From: Tragulus kanchil
Taxonomy: Eukaryota > Chordata > Mammalia > Artiodactyla > Tragulidae
DNA: 64,000 bases
Direction of reading: 5' to 3'
NCBI GenBank assembly: GCA_022376925.1
Contig: JAIOJX010000032.1
Coordinates: forward strand, 114,987,979 to 115,051,978
This document shows, one piece after another, positions 21,093-32,658 of this stretch. The notes beneath the pieces were generated by a model. That model searched no databases and was not told where the DNA came from. It saw only the letters and a list, made by a program, of their open reading frames with translations. The position numbers were made by a program, and so were the translations under genes. Each line of letters opens with the position of its first letter. Position 1 is the stretch's first letter.

Positions 21093-21242
21093 TTTTTTTT
21101 TTTTTTTTTTGGTTATTATTTATTTGTCTGTGCTGGGTCTTAGTTGAGGTATGTGGGATCTAGTTCCCTGATCAGGGATCGAACACTGGCCCCACTGCAT
21201 TGGGAACACAGAGTCTTAACCACTGGGCCATCAGGGAAGTCC
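21093..21242 (-). mobile_element. Short tRNA SINE
   Basis: Poly(T), TTTGTCTGTGCTGGGTCTTA, GATCAGGGATCGAACACTGG, head CATCAGGGAAGTCCC. The following 260 bases (21243-21502) hold nothing I recognise. Confidence 0.8.
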
Positions 21243-21502
21243 CTGTGGTATGTTTTAATATACAGTTCTCACATTGCCTTTGCTAGGGTCATTTAGGTTC
21301 TGGATCTGAACCTAAAAGTTTTAATTTCTTAGGTCAGACTTCTGTATACTGTATACAGTACAAAGCTCAATCCTGAGCCTGATTCTCATAGTGACTCTCT
21401 TTCTTCATTTAACACAATAAAATCTAGCATTATCCCACTGTGAATGCCTATTACTAAATAGGAGGAAGCTTATTAATTGAAGAAAACTAGTTAAAAGAGG
21501 AA

Positions 21503-22112
21503 AAAGTGAAAGCAGTGACAGATTTTATTTTCTTGAACTCTCAAGTCACTGAAGACGGTGATTGCAGCCATTAAATTGAAAGACTATTACTCCTTGGAAG
21601 GAAAACTATGAAAAACTTAGGGAGTGTATTAAAAAGCAGAGACATCACTTTGCCAGCAAAAGTCCGTATTGTCTATGCTATGGTTTTTTCAGTAGTCATG
21701 TATGGATGTGAGAGTTAGACCGTAAAAAAGGCTGAGCACTGAATTGATGCCTTCGAACTGTGGTGTTGGAGAAGATGCTTGAGAATCGCTTGTACTGTAA
21801 GGAGATCAAGCCAGTCAGTCCTAAAGGAAACCAGTCCTGAATATACATTGAGGACTGAGACTGAAACAGAAGCCCCAGTATTTTGGCCATCAGAGTCGAC
21901 TTACTGGAAAAGACCTTGATGCTGGGAAAGATTGAAGGCCGACAGAGATGGGAGCATCAGAGGATGAGATGATTTTAGACAGCATCACAGATTCAGTGGA
22001 CATAAATTTGAGCAAACACTGGGAGATAGTGGAGGCTAGAGGAGCTTTGTGTGCTGCAATCCATGGGGTCGCAAAGAGTGGGATATGACTTAGCGACTGA
22101 ACAACAAGAGCA
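21503..22112 (+). mobile_element. BovB 3' part
   Basis: Frameshifted BovB C-terminal frame (DFIFLNSQVTEDGDCSH-like, then SVLKSRDITLPAK-like) and the end ATGACTTAGCGACTGAACAA. The last 290 bases recur at 22985-23275 (D8). Confidence 0.85.
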
Positions 22113-22237
22113 AAAGTTACTTGTATTTTATGGTATCTTAGAAAGTAATTAGTTTAATTTTATGATGAAATATTATCATTGGGAAAGAGAGGAATGAGTA
22201 TATATTTTTTTCTCACACATATTCTGATACAGGATTG

Positions 22238-22447
22238 GACAAACTGTAGTCATTGGATCAATCCGGCCAGTCTCTTGCATTTGTAAATAGTTTTATTAGA
22301 ACACATCCACACTTATTTGGTAAGGTATGTTCTAGGTCTGCTTTTATGCTACAATCACAGAGCTGAATAGTTACAACAGGGACCATACGACCTCAAAACC
22401 CAAGATATTTACTATCTGTCCCTTTTCAGAAAAAATTTGCCAACCCC
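22238..22447 (+). mobile_element. hAT-Charlie-type DNA transposon (MER58-like)
   Basis: ATTGGACAAACTGTAGTCAT, TTTGTAAATAGTTTTATTAG, GGGACCATACGACCTC and the end GAAAAAATTTGCCAACCCCT. Family name from memory. Repeated at 23400-23609. Confidence 0.65.
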
Positions 22448-22689
22448 TATTTTAATTGCTCTGTAGTACATAGCAAGGTGATGGTTAGTTTTTATCTTTG
22501 ATTACAAAGTACAGATGATTACAGAACTTTAAAGGTCAGGTTAAATAAAAAATGTATCAGTGACAATAAAAGAAAATGTTTAACTTCTGGTATGGGAGGT
22601 ATAATTATGCAGGTAGCTTAAGGACTTTTAGTTGCCTTAAATAGCAAAAGAAAACTGGTTGATGGACGACTTCATATTAAAGAATATGA

Positions 22690-22815
22690 ACTTTTTGTTT
22701 TTGTTTTTTGGCTGCACCATGCTGCATATGGGCTCTTAGTTCCCTAACCAGGGATCAAGCCAACACCTTCTGCAGTGGAAGCATGGACACCAGCCATTGG
22801 ACTGCTGGGGATACC
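22690..22815 (-). mobile_element. Short tRNA SINE
   Basis: TTTTTTGGCTGCACCATGCT, ACCAGGGATCAAGCCAACAC, end GACTGCTGGGGATACC. Repeated at 23852-23977. Confidence 0.7.
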
Positions 22816-22912
22816 ACTAACATTCTGCAATGCACAGAATAGCCCTCTACGACCAAAAATTGTCTGGTCCAAAATGTTAATAGTGCTGGGTTCTAAATCC
22901 CTGGTCTAAGAG
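22816..22912 (+). mobile_element. MER5A-like hAT fragment
   Basis: AAAAATTGTCTGGTCCAAAA then TGTTAATAGTGCTGGGTTCT resembles the end of MER5A. Repeated at 23978-24074. Confidence 0.55.
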
Positions 22913-22984
22913 CATTAAAAAGATACAGGATATGTAACATCTGTTACTGAAATTAGAAAAAATAACTTTCCTTGGTCTAGAGAG

Positions 22985-24130
22985 CTAAAGGAAACCAGTC
23001 GAATATACATTGAGGACTGAGCCTGAAACAGAAGCCCCAGTATTTTGGCCATCAGAGTCGACTTACTGGAAAAGACCTTGATGCTGGGAAAGATTGAAGG
23101 CCGACAGAGATGGGAGCATCAGAGGATGAGATGATTTTAGACAGCATCACAGATTCAGTGGACATAAATTTGAGCAAACACTGGGAGATAGTGGAGGCTA
23201 GAGGAGCTTTGTGTGCTGCAATCCATGGGGTCGCAAAGAGTGGGATATGACTTAGCGACTGAACAACAAGAGCAAAAGTTACTTGTATTTTATGGTATCT
23301 TAGAAAGTAATTAGTTTAATTTTATGATGAAATATTATCATTGGGAAAGAGAGGAATGAGTATATATTTTTTTCTCACACATATTCTGATACAGGATTGG
23401 ACAAACTGTAGTCATTGGATCAATCCGGCCAGTCTCTTGCATTTGTAAATAGTTTTATTAGAACACATCCACACTTATTTGGTAAGGTATGTTCTAGGTC
23501 TGCTTTTATGCTACAATCACAGAGCTGAATAGTTACAACAGGGACCATACGACCTCAAAACCCAAGATATTTACTATCTGTCCCTTTTCAGAAAAAATTT
23601 GCCAACCCCTATTTTAATTGCTCTGTAGTACATAGCAAGGTGATGGTTAGTTTTTATCTTTGATTACAAAGTACAGATGATTACAGAACTTTAAAGGTCA
23701 GGTTAAATAAAAAATGTATCAGTGACAATAAAAGAAAATGTTTAACTTCTGGTATGGGAGGTATAATTATGCAGGTAGCTTAAGGACTTTTAGTTGCCTT
23801 AAATAGCAAAAGAAAACTGGTTGATGGACGACTTCATATTAAAGAATATGAACTTTTTGTTTTTGTTTTTTGGCTGCACCATGCTGCATATGGGCTCTTA
23901 GTTCCCTAACCAGGGATCAAGCCAACACCTTCTGCAGTGGAAGCATGGACACCAGCCATTGGACTGCTGGGGATACCACTAACATTCTGCAATGCACAGA
24001 ATAGCCCTCTACGACCAAAAATTGTCTGGTCCAAAATGTTAATAGTGCTGGGTTCTAAATCCCTGGTCTAAGAGCATTAAAAAGATACAGGATATGTAAC
24101 ATCTGTTACTGAAATTAGAAAAAATATCCT
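22985..24130 (+). mobile_element. BovB, hAT, SINE and MER5A block, D8 copy B
   Basis: Second copy of 21821-22965: BovB to 23275, MER58-like 23400-23609, SINE 23852-23977, MER5A-like 23978-24074. Confidence 0.85.
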
Positions 24131-24307
24131 TTTAGAAACAGAATAGGTTGGATTTACACTTGAAATTATTTGTGAGCTTCAGAGAGCTCCTTTGATGGTC
24201 AATCTCATGTTTTAAAAATACTATAAAACATTAATTTCAATTGTTTCTGAGAAAATGACAGACATTTTGGATGTTAGTGAAATTTATTTAGGGAAGAACT
24301 GAGGTAT

Positions 24308-24420
24308 GTGAAGATCCCCTGGAGGAGGGCACGGCAACCCACTACAAAGCCTGACAGACTGTAGTCCGTGGGGTCGCACAGAGTCGGACATGACTGAAGT
24401 GACTAGCAGCAGCAGCGTTA
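24308..24420 (+). mobile_element. Bov-A2-type fragment
   Basis: CCTGGAGGAGGGCACGGCAA, GTCGCACAGAGTCGGACATG and a terminal AGCAGCAGCAG tail typical of Bov-A2. 24131-24307 and 24421-24597 show nothing recognised. Confidence 0.75.
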
Positions 24421-24597
24421 TGTGTGACTAGAGGCAACATGAGTGTTTGTGTGTACATCTGTAAAGAGAAAAGAATGTAAAACCAAATGGCGAAATGACC
24501 CCAGTTTCTCACTCTCTGATGAGTGGAAAATCTCTTCAGCTCCAGTGTAGCAGTGGCTCATGGCCTGTTCAGAGTTTCAGATTAAGAGTGTTTTGAG

Positions 24598-24923
24598 GGG
24601 GCTTCCCTGGTGGTCCAGTAGGTAAGGACACCGCCTTGCAGTGCAAGGGGCGCCGGTTCAATCCCTGGCCTGGGAAGGTTCCACGTGCCGTGGAGCGGCT
24701 GGACCGTTGTGTCCAATTACCAAGCCGGAGCTCTGGAGCACATGTGCCCAGAGCCAGTGCTCTGCAACAACAGAGGCCACCGCGGTGGGAGGCCCACACG
24801 GGCCAAAGAACAAAGATGGATGAAAAATAGGCAAATGAAAGACCAATAGAAGTGGCTCGCCTGCTCCTCTCCCTCTCCAACCCCCCAAAATAAATAAATA
24901 AATAAATCTTTTTTTTTAAAAAA
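24598..24923 (+). mobile_element. Young SINE, extended-tail type
   Basis: Intact boxes (B box GGTTCAATCCC), C-rich segment, AATAAATAAATAAATAAATC then a long T-run. Target duplication AAGAGTGTTTTG. Confidence 0.92.
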
Positions 24924-24936
24924 AAGAGTGTTTTGG

Positions 24937-25084
24937 GGGACTTCGCTGGTGGTCCAGTGGGTAAGACATTGAACTCCCAATGCAGGGAATCTGGGTTTGT
25001 CTCTAATCAGGGAACTAGATCCCACATGCTGAAAAGAAGACCTCTTGCAGCCAAACGAATAAAAATGAATAAATTAAAAAAAAA
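24937..25084 (+). mobile_element. Short tRNA SINE
   Basis: GGACTTCGCTGGTGGTCCAG, AATCAGGGAACTAGATCCCA, end AATAAATTAAAAAAAAA. Directly abuts the right target duplication of the young SINE. Repeated at 26051-26198. Confidence 0.85.
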
Positions 25085-25315
25085 TAGTGTGTTTCTGTTG
25101 GCCTACAGTAGAACGCTCTTAACTTCTTTTTATACTAGACCTTGTTTTGTTTGGGAATATAATTGGAAGGAGGATTTGTAGGCCAATGACTTTTTCAATC
25201 TCTTGAGATAACTGAAGTACCCTCATGAGATAATTCTGTATTTTAGTATGTGTTGTGAAACCTATAAAATCTGGAATCCCATTTCAGAATGAAGTATCAA
25301 TGTGATTTTTTTAGA

Positions 25316-25640
25316 GGCTTCCCTGTTAGGTCAACTGGTGTAAAGACCTTGCCTGCAATGGAGTATACCCTAGTTTGATTCCTGGGTCAGGAAAATCTCC
25401 TGGAGAAGGGATATGCTACCCACTCCAATATTCTTGGGCTTCCCTGGTGGCTCAGCTGGTAAAGAATCTGCCTGTAATGTGGGAGACCTGGGTTCGATTC
25501 CTGTGTTGGGAAGGTCTCCTGGAGGAGGGCATGGGAACCCACTCCAGTATTATTGCCTGGAGAATCCATGGACAGAGGATCCTAGTGGGCTTCAGTTCCT
25601 GGGTTGCAAAGATTTGGACATGACTGAGTGACTAATGCTG
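25316..25640 (+). mobile_element. Bov-tA dimer
   Basis: Two head-to-tail tRNA-Glu plus Bov-A units (starts at 25316 and 25437), ending TTTGGACATGACTGAGTGAC. Repeated at 26430-26754. 25085-25315 is unassigned. Confidence 0.85.
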
Positions 25641-25679
25641 AGAAATAATTCAGGGGCCATAAAATTCCCTTTTATAAAA

Positions 25680-25852
25680 TAAATAATTCAGTGGTTTTTA
25701 GTATATTTACAGGGCTGTACATTCCTCACCACTAAATTAAAATATTATTATCATCCTAAACAGAAATCCTGTACTTATTAATAGTCACTGCTCATTCTTC
25801 CCTCCCGTCTCCAGGCAGTCACTATTCTACTTCATGTCTCTCTAGATTTGCC
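25680..25852 (-). mobile_element. Old L1 3' region, D9 copy A
   Basis: Start of the L1M-type antisense block that continues in full at 26790-27490. Confidence 0.55.
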
Positions 25853-25860
25853 CTTTCATT

Positions 25861-26754
25861 ATGTGCCCAGAGCCAGTGCTCTGCAACAACAGAGGCCACG
25901 GTGGGAGGCCCACGGGCCAAAGAACAAAGATGGATGAAAAATAGGCAAATGAAAGACCAATAGAAGTGGCTCGCCTGCTCCTCTCCCTCTCCAACCCCCC
26001 AAAATAAATAAATAAATAAATCTTTTTTTTTAAAAAAAAGAGTGTTTTGGGGGACTTCGCTGGTGGTCCAGTGGGTAAGACATTGAACTCCCAATGCAGG
26101 GAATCTGGGTTTGTCTCTAATCAGGGAACTAGATCCCACATGCTGAAAAGAAGACCTCTTGCAGCCAAACGAATAAAAATGAATAAATTAAAAAAAAATA
26201 GTGTGTTTCTGTTGGCCTACAGTAGAACGCTCTTAACTTCTTTTTATACTAGACCTTGTTTTGTTTGGGAATATAATTGGAAGGAGGATTTGTAGGCCAA
26301 TGACTTTTTCAATCTCTTGAGATAACTGAAGTACCCTCATGAGATAATTCTGTATTTTAGTATGTGTTGTGAAACCTATAAAATCTGGAATCCCATTTCA
26401 GAATGAAGTATCAATGTGATTTTTTTAGAGGCTTCCCTGTTAGGTCAACTGGTGTAAAGACCTTGCCTGCAATGGAGTATACCCTAGTTTGATTCCTGGG
26501 TCAGGAAAATCTCCTGGAGAAGGGATATGCTACCCACTCCAATATTCTTGGGCTTCCCTGGTGGCTCAGCTGGTAAAGAATCTGCCTGTAATGTGGGAGA
26601 CCTGGGTTCGATTCCTGTGTTGGGAAGGTCTCCTGGAGGAGGGCATGGGAACCCACTCCAGTATTATTGCCTGGAGAATCCATGGACAGAGGATCCTAGT
26701 GGGCTTCAGTTCCTGGGTTGCAAAGATTTGGACATGACTGAGTGACTAATGCTG
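25861..26754 (+). mobile_element. SINE remnant, short SINE and Bov-tA dimer, D9 copy B
   Basis: Young SINE 3' half 25861-26037, short SINE 26051-26198, Bov-tA dimer 26430-26754. Confidence 0.85.
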
Positions 26755-26789
26755 AGAAATAATTCAGGGGCCATAAAATTCCCTTTTAT

Positions 26790-27490
26790 AAAATAAATAA
26801 TTCAGTGGTTTTTAGTATATTTACAGGGCTGTACATTCCTCACCACTAATTTAAAAATATTATTATCATCCTAAACAGAAATCCTGTACTTATTAATAGT
26901 CACTGCTCATTCTTCCCTCCCCGTCTCCAGGCAGTCACTATTCTACTTCATGTCTCTCTAGATTTGCCTATTCTGGACATTTCATATAAATGGAATTTTA
27001 CAATACGTGACTTTTATGACTGACTTCTTTTACTTAGCATAGTGTTTTCAGCATTGATCCGTGTTATAGTATGTATCAGTATTTGATTCGTTTTTATGGT
27101 CCAATTATGTTCCAGTATATGGCTAATACCGCATTTTGTTTACATAGTCATTTGTTGGTATACATTAGGATTGTTTCCATCTTTTGGCTATTGTGAATAG
27201 TGCAGCTATGAACATTTGCGTACAAATATATATTTGAGTACTTTTTTCAATTCTTTTGATATATATCTAGAAATGGAATTACTGGGTCATAGAGTAAATT
27301 TCATTTTACTTTTTGAGGTACTGACAAACTGTTCTCCACAGAGGCTGTTTCATTTTACATGCTTACAAGTAATACATAGGGTTCCAGTTGCTATACGACT
27401 CATCACCACTTGTTAATCTCTCTCTTTATTATTTTGAAATTTTTTTATTATTGTAACCATCCTAGTGAATGTGAAGTACTGTCTAGTGAG
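26790..27490 (-). mobile_element. Old L1 3' region and ORF2 end
   Basis: Antisense: TTCTGGACATTTCATATAAA, TTACTTAGCATAGTGTTTTC, TGGCTATTGTGAATAGTGCA, ATTACTGGGTCATAGAGTAA, CTGTTCTCCACAGAGGCTG in the normal order. Confidence 0.75.
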
Positions 27491-27588
27491 GTTTTTTTTT
27501 CTGATATAATAATTGATTTACAATATTATATTAGTTTTAGGTATACCACACAGAGATTCACAATTTTCATAGGTTATACTCCATGTAT

Positions 27589-28279
27589 GGGCTTCCCTGG
27601 TGGCTCAGCTGGTAAAGGATCCAGTTGCAGCGCAGGAGACCTCAGTTTGATTCCTGGGTCAGGAAGATCCCCTGGGGAAGGGATAGGCTACCCACTCCAG
27701 TATTCTTGGACTTCCCTGGTGGTTGAACTGGTAAAGAATCTGCCTGTAATGTGGGCGACCTGGGTTTGATTCCTGGGTTGGGAAGATCCCCTGGAGGTGA
27801 CTGTGGGAACTCATTGCAGTATTCTTTTTTTTTCAAAGATTTATTTATCCATCTATTTTGGTGAGGGTGGGGTGGGGAGGGAGGGGAGCAGGCAGGCCGC
27901 CTCCACTGGTGTCTCATCCGTCCATCTTCATCCATCGTTTTTTTTTTTTTCTTTGGCCTGTGTGGGCCTCCCATCGCAGCGGCCTCTGCCGTCGCAGAGC
28001 ACTGGCTCTGGGCACATGCACTCCAGAGCTCCGGCTCGGTAATTGGACACATCAGTCCAGCCGCTCCGTGACACATGGGATCTTCCCAGGCCAGGGATCG
28101 AACCGGCGCCCCTTGCAGTGCAAGGCGGTGTCGCTACCCACTGGACCACCAGGGAAGCCCCTCACTGCAGTATTCTTGCATGGGGATTCTTCAATCCCTA
28201 TGGACAAGAGGTGGCTGGAGGGCTGAAGTTCATGGACTTGCAAAGAGTTGGACACAACTGAGAGACTAAGCATAGCACA
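27589..28279 (+). mobile_element. Bov-tA dimer hosting a young SINE
   Basis: Units at 27589-27706 and 27707-27826, resuming 28161-28279 and ending GACACAACTGAGAGACTAAG. Confidence 0.85.
27827..28160 (-). mobile_element. Young SINE, extended-tail type
   Basis: Target duplication CTCATTGCAGTATTCTT / CTCACTGCAGTATTCTT. G-rich tract GGTGGGGAGGGAGGGGAG on the + strand. Confidence 0.9.
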
Positions 28280-28559
28280 GCACTCCATGTATAGTTATTA
28301 CAAAAATTGACTATATTCCCTGTGCTGTACAGTACATCCTTGCAGCTTGTTTTGTACATAGTAGGTTATACCTCTTAATCCCCTACTCCGGTACTGCCCC
28401 TTTCCTTTGCTCCATTGGTAACCACTAATTTGTTCTCTGTATCTGTCTCTTGTTTGTTACATTCACTAGCTTTATTTTTTTTAGATACCACAAATAAGTG
28501 ATAAAAATAGTATTTGTCTGTTTCACTTATGTCACTAAGCATGATACTAAGTGGGTATG

Positions 28560-29215
28560 TTTGTGTATGGTGTGAAGGAGTGTTCTCATTTTATTGATTT
28601 GCACTTAGCTGTCCAGCTTTGCCAGCACCGCTTACAGAAGAGCCTATCTTTACTCCATTGTGTAGTTTTTCCTTTGGAGAAAAAACAAAATTAGCTTGTT
28701 TTTGTTGAGTTGTAGGAGTTTTTTTTTTTTTTTTTTTTTTTGGCCACTTCCATTGATCTTTCATTTATTTATCTTTTTTGTTCTTTGGCCTCTTTCGTGT
28801 GGGCTTCCCATTGCAGTGGCCTCTCTTGCTGCAGAGCACTGGTTATGGGTACATGAGCTCCAGAGCTCCGGCTGGGTAGTTGGACACATTGGTCCAGCCG
28901 CTCCGCGGTAAGTACGTGGGAGCCTCCCAGGCCAGGGATCAAACTGGCGCCCCTTGCACTGCTAGGTGGTGTCCTTACCCACTGGACCACCAGGGAAGCC
29001 CCAAGTTGTAGGAGTTCTTTATATAGTGTTCTCTGATGCACAAAAGATCTTAATTTCATTGAGGTTCAATTTAGAGTTTTCCTTTCGTTGTTTGTAGTTT
29101 TCATATCCGTGAAATCATTGCCAAATTCAGTGTCATGAAGATTTCCCCTAATGTTTTCTCCTTATAGTTCTGTGGTTTTATTTCTTAACTTTTGGTGTTA
29201 TTGTAACTGAAATTG
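28560..29215 (-). mobile_element. Old L1 ORF2 pieces
   Basis: 28560-28730 and 29004-29215, antisense (TTGTGTATGGTGTGAAGGAG; GTTTTCATATCCGTGAAATC, then GTGTCATGAAGATTTCCCCT). The two pieces are out of ORF2 order, so a rearrangement lies near 28680. The second piece recurs at 30088-30300. Confidence 0.65.
28731..29003 (-). mobile_element. Intermediate-tail SINE
   Basis: Poly(T) followed directly by GGCCACTTCCATTGATCTTT: it has the GAAGTGGCC segment but no C-rich extension. Target duplication AGTTGTAGGAGTT (28718-28730 and 29004-29016). Confidence 0.9.
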
Positions 29216-29217
29216 TC

Positions 29218-29275
29218 TTTCTTCTTTCTTTCTTCCTTCCTTCGTCCCTTCCTAAGTCTTAAAAAAAAAAAAAAA
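29218..29275. repeat. CT-rich and A-rich simple sequence
   Basis: TTTCTTCTTTCTTTCTTCC followed by a run of 15 or so A. Repeated at 30305-30361. Confidence 0.8.
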
Positions 29276-29645
29276 GAAATATTTTATTAAAACAAAATGA
29301 ACTGCAGTGAAAGAGGGTTTAAAAGAAAACTAATATTTCATTTGGGAGGGTTTTTGTACTCAGTCAGTGAGGACTCTTTCTTTAACTTAAGTAATATAAA
29401 TGTTAGAAGGATATAGTGGCTAAGATCAAACTAAGAATACCAATGTAAGGCAAAAGTCAGTTGGTGTCTTCCAGAGTGACAGCAAGGGATGCTGTCAGGA
29501 AGAAAAAACACAGCCAGAGCTGAAACATTTTTACCTCCTCTAGAAGAGAACTTTATGTGCTATAAGGATAATGCTCCAGCTATCCTGGGTTCTAAGGATA
29601 GGACTTGTTTTCTAGCAGTTTTGTGGTAGAGGGAATTATTTTTTC
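29276..29645. other. Unassigned intron
   Basis: No gene or repeat recognised. Repeated in D10 at about 30362-30732. Confidence 0.5.
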
Positions 29646-29880
29646 AGTTCCATTTTCAGATTGCTTATTGCTTATAGAATACTATAAGATTTTATATATT
29701 TATCTTGTATCCCATAATCTTGCTTAACTCTTCCATCAATTCTAATAGTTTTTATAGTGTTTTTTTTTGTTGTTGTTTAGAATTTTCTATACACAAGATC
29801 ATGTTGCCTGATCAATATAAATCTTGATTATATAGGTGATCTATTCAGGATCAGTCCCCAAAGATTCCTTTAGAAGATTG
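29646..29880 (-). mobile_element. Old L1 ORF2 fragment
   Basis: Antisense: TTCCATTTTCAGATTGCTTA, then TATCTTGTATCCCATAATCT, then CACAAGATCATGTTGCCTG. Recurs at 30733-30965, with its end a third time at 31972. Confidence 0.6.
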
Positions 29881-29897
29881 AATTTTTTTTTGTTATC

Positions 29898-30087
29898 CCA
29901 TTGGTGGCCTCTTGCTGCAGAGCACTGGTTATGGGTACATGAGCCAGAGCTCCGGCTGGGTAGTTGGACACATTGGTCCAGCCGCTCCGCGGTAAGTACG
30001 TGGGAGCCTCCCAGGCCAGGGATCAAACTGGCGCCCCTTGCACTGCTAGGTGGTGTCCTTACCCACTGGACCACCAGGGAAGCCCCA
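29898..30087 (-). mobile_element. Intermediate-tail SINE, partial, D10 copy B
   Basis: 5' two-thirds of 28731-29003, starting at the duplication join. Confidence 0.85.
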
Positions 30088-30965
30088 AGTTGTAGGAGTT
30101 CTTTATATAGTGTTCTCTGATGCACAAAAGATCTTAATTTCATTGAGGTTCAATTTAGAGTTTTCCTTTCGTTGTTTGTAGTTTTCATATCCGTGAAATC
30201 ATTGCCAAATTCAGTGTCATGAAGATTTCCCCTAATGTTTTCTCCTTATAGTTCTGTGGTTTTATTTCTTAACTTTTGGTGTTATTGTAACTGAAATTGT
30301 CTTTCTTCTTTCTTTCTTCCTTCCTTCGTCCCTTCCTAAGTCTTAAAAAAAAAAAAAAAGAAATATTTTATTAAAACAAAATGAACTGCAGTGAAAGAGG
30401 GTTTAAAAAGAAAACTAATATTTCATTTGGGAGGGTTTTTGTACTCAGTCAGTGAGGACTCTTTCTTTAACTTAAGTAATATAAATGTTAGAAGGATATA
30501 GTGGCTAAGATCAAACTAAGAATACCAATGTAAGGCAAAAGTCAGTTGGTGTCTTCCAGAGTGACAGCAAGGGATGCTGTCAGGAAGAAAAAACACAGCC
30601 AGAGCTGAAACATTTTTACCTCCTCTAGAAGAGAACTTTATGTGCTATAAGGATAATGCTCCAGCTATCCTGGGTTCTAAGGATAGGACTTGTTTTCTAG
30701 CAGTTTTGTGGTAGAGGGAATTATTTTTTCAGTTCCATTTTCAGATTGCTTATTGCTTATAGAATACTATAAGATTTTATATATTTATCTTGTATCCCAT
30801 AATCTTGCTTAACTCTTCCATCAATTCTAATAGTTTTTATAGTGTTTTTTTTTGTTGTTGTTTAGAATTTTCTATACACAAGATCATGTTGCCTGATCAA
30901 TATAAATCTTGATTATATAGGTGATCTATTCAGGATCAGTCCCCAAAGATTCCTTTAGAAGATTG

Positions 30966-31557
30966 AATTTCTTTGTTATCGGATTTTTTGTGTGTGACTA
31001 ATAGAGTACATATTGTCCCATCATAAGAGATACGGCTCCTTATTTTTAAGCCCACTGTAAATACAGTCATTCTGGGACAAGATTATATATATACATTACT
31101 GGTAATAATGTAAATCTTGAATGAATAATACTCATAGTGTACTTATTTGATCATTCACTGAAAAGACTTGTTTGTCTTTTACTCTTGGGGAGAAGATTTT
31201 CTCCTCTCCCGTACCTGGACCCATGCAGTCTAAATTAAATGCCCATATTCTGTATCTTCACAGAAACCCATGTTACTTTTATCATGGTCTTTTGAAATCA
31301 GCTGTTTAAAGTGTCTTGTCATCCTTCTTAGCTTCAAGGTCCTTAAGAACATGGACTGTGTCATATTTACCTTTGTTTTTCCAGGTTATAGCAGTATACC
31401 TGGAACAGAGTAGACATTTATTCATCCTTCTATCCATCTGTTTATACCAGGTATTGTGCTAAGTGCTGAGAGACAGTGATGATTAAAACTGGTTAATCCT
31501 GACTTTGTGTAAATTATAATGTAATGGTAAGCACATATATTAACATTAAGTAAAGCA
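30966..31557. other. Unassigned intron
   Basis: No gene or repeat recognised. Repeated at 32067-32658 (D11). Confidence 0.5.
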
Positions 31558-31850
31558 CTTCCCTGGTGGTTCAGTGGTTAAGAATTCACCTGACAGTGCA
31601 GGGGATATGAGTCTGATCCCTGATCTGGGAGGATTCTGTGTGTCTCAGGGCAACTAGACTGGGTCACAACTGCTGAACCAGTGTCCTAGAGCGATTGCTC
31701 TGCAACAAGAAAAGCCACCACACTGAGAAGTCCATGTACAACTAGAGAGTAGCCCCCACTCTTCACAACCTGAGAGAAAGCCCAAGTCCAACAATAAAGA
31801 CCCAGCACAACCAAAAATAAGTAAATAATGTTAAAAATAATATTAAAAAA
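31558..31850 (+). mobile_element. CHR-type SINE
   Basis: CACTTCCCTGGTGGTTCAGT head, GCAACAAGAAAAGCCACCAC, end ACCCAGCACAACCAAAAATA. Target duplication AACATTAAGTAA. Repeated at 32659-32951. Confidence 0.88.
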
Positions 31851-32658
31851 ACATTAAGTAAGGACATGGGGAATTGCCACACAAAGGGAAGCATAGTATA
31901 TTATTTATTGTTGCATAACAATTTTGCCACCATTGCAGTGGTTTAAAAGAATATCCATTATTAGATTGGTTTCTATACACAAGATCATGTTGCCTGATCA
32001 ATATAAATCTTGATTATATAGGTGATCTATTCAGGATCAGTCCCCAAAGATTCCTTTAGAAGATTGAATTTCTTTGTTATCGGATTTTTTGTGTGTGACT
32101 AATAGAGTACATATTGTCCCATCATAAGAGATACGGCTCCTTATTTTTAAGCCCACTGTAAATACAGTCATTCTGGGACAAGATTATATATATACATTAC
32201 TGGTAATAATGTAAATCTTGAATGAATAATACTCATAGTGTACTTATTTGATCATTCACTGAAAAGACTTGTTTGTCTTTTACTCTTGGGGAGAAGATTT
32301 TCTCCTCTCCCGTACCTGGACCCATGCAGTCTAAATTAAATGCCCATATTCTGTATCTTCACAGAAACCCATGTTACTTTTATCATGGTCTTTTGAAATC
32401 AGCTGTTTAAAGTGTCTTGTCATCCTTCTTAGCTTCAAGGTCCTTAAGAACATGGACTGTGTCATATTTACCTTTGTTTTTCCAGGTTATAGCAGTATAC
32501 CTGGAACAGAGTAGACATTTATTCATCCTTCTATCCATCTGTTTATACCAGGTATTGTGCTAAGTGCTGAGAGACAGTGATGATTAAAACTGGTTAATCC
32601 TGACTTTGTGTAAATTATAATGTAATGGTAAGCACATATATTAACATTAAGTAAAGCA

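Larger units (their letters stand above)
21821..24130. repeat. Tandem duplication D8, unit about 1163 bp
   Basis: Copy A 21821-22965, copy B 22985-24130. Copy B loses two bases soon after its start (CAGTCCTGAA to CAGTCGAA). Otherwise near-identical. Confidence 0.9.
24742..26966. repeat. Tandem duplication D9, unit about 1116 bp
   Basis: Copy A 24742-25852, copy B 25861-26966. Offset 1119 falls to 1114 within the first 60 bases of copy B through dinucleotide losses. The SINE in copy B is cut at its middle by the join. Confidence 0.9.
27495..28558 (-). mobile_element. Old L1 3'UTR hosting nested SINEs
   Basis: L1 pieces 27495-27588 (TTGATTTACAATATTATATT) and 28292-28558 (CCCTGTGCTGTACAGTACAT). 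The Bov-tA between duplicated ACTCCATGTAT. Confidence 0.75.
28826..30975. repeat. Tandem duplication D10, unit about 1086 bp
   Basis: Copy A 28826-29895, copy B 29912-30975. The SINE in copy B starts mid-element at the join. A-run length differs by one near 30405. Confidence 0.9.
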
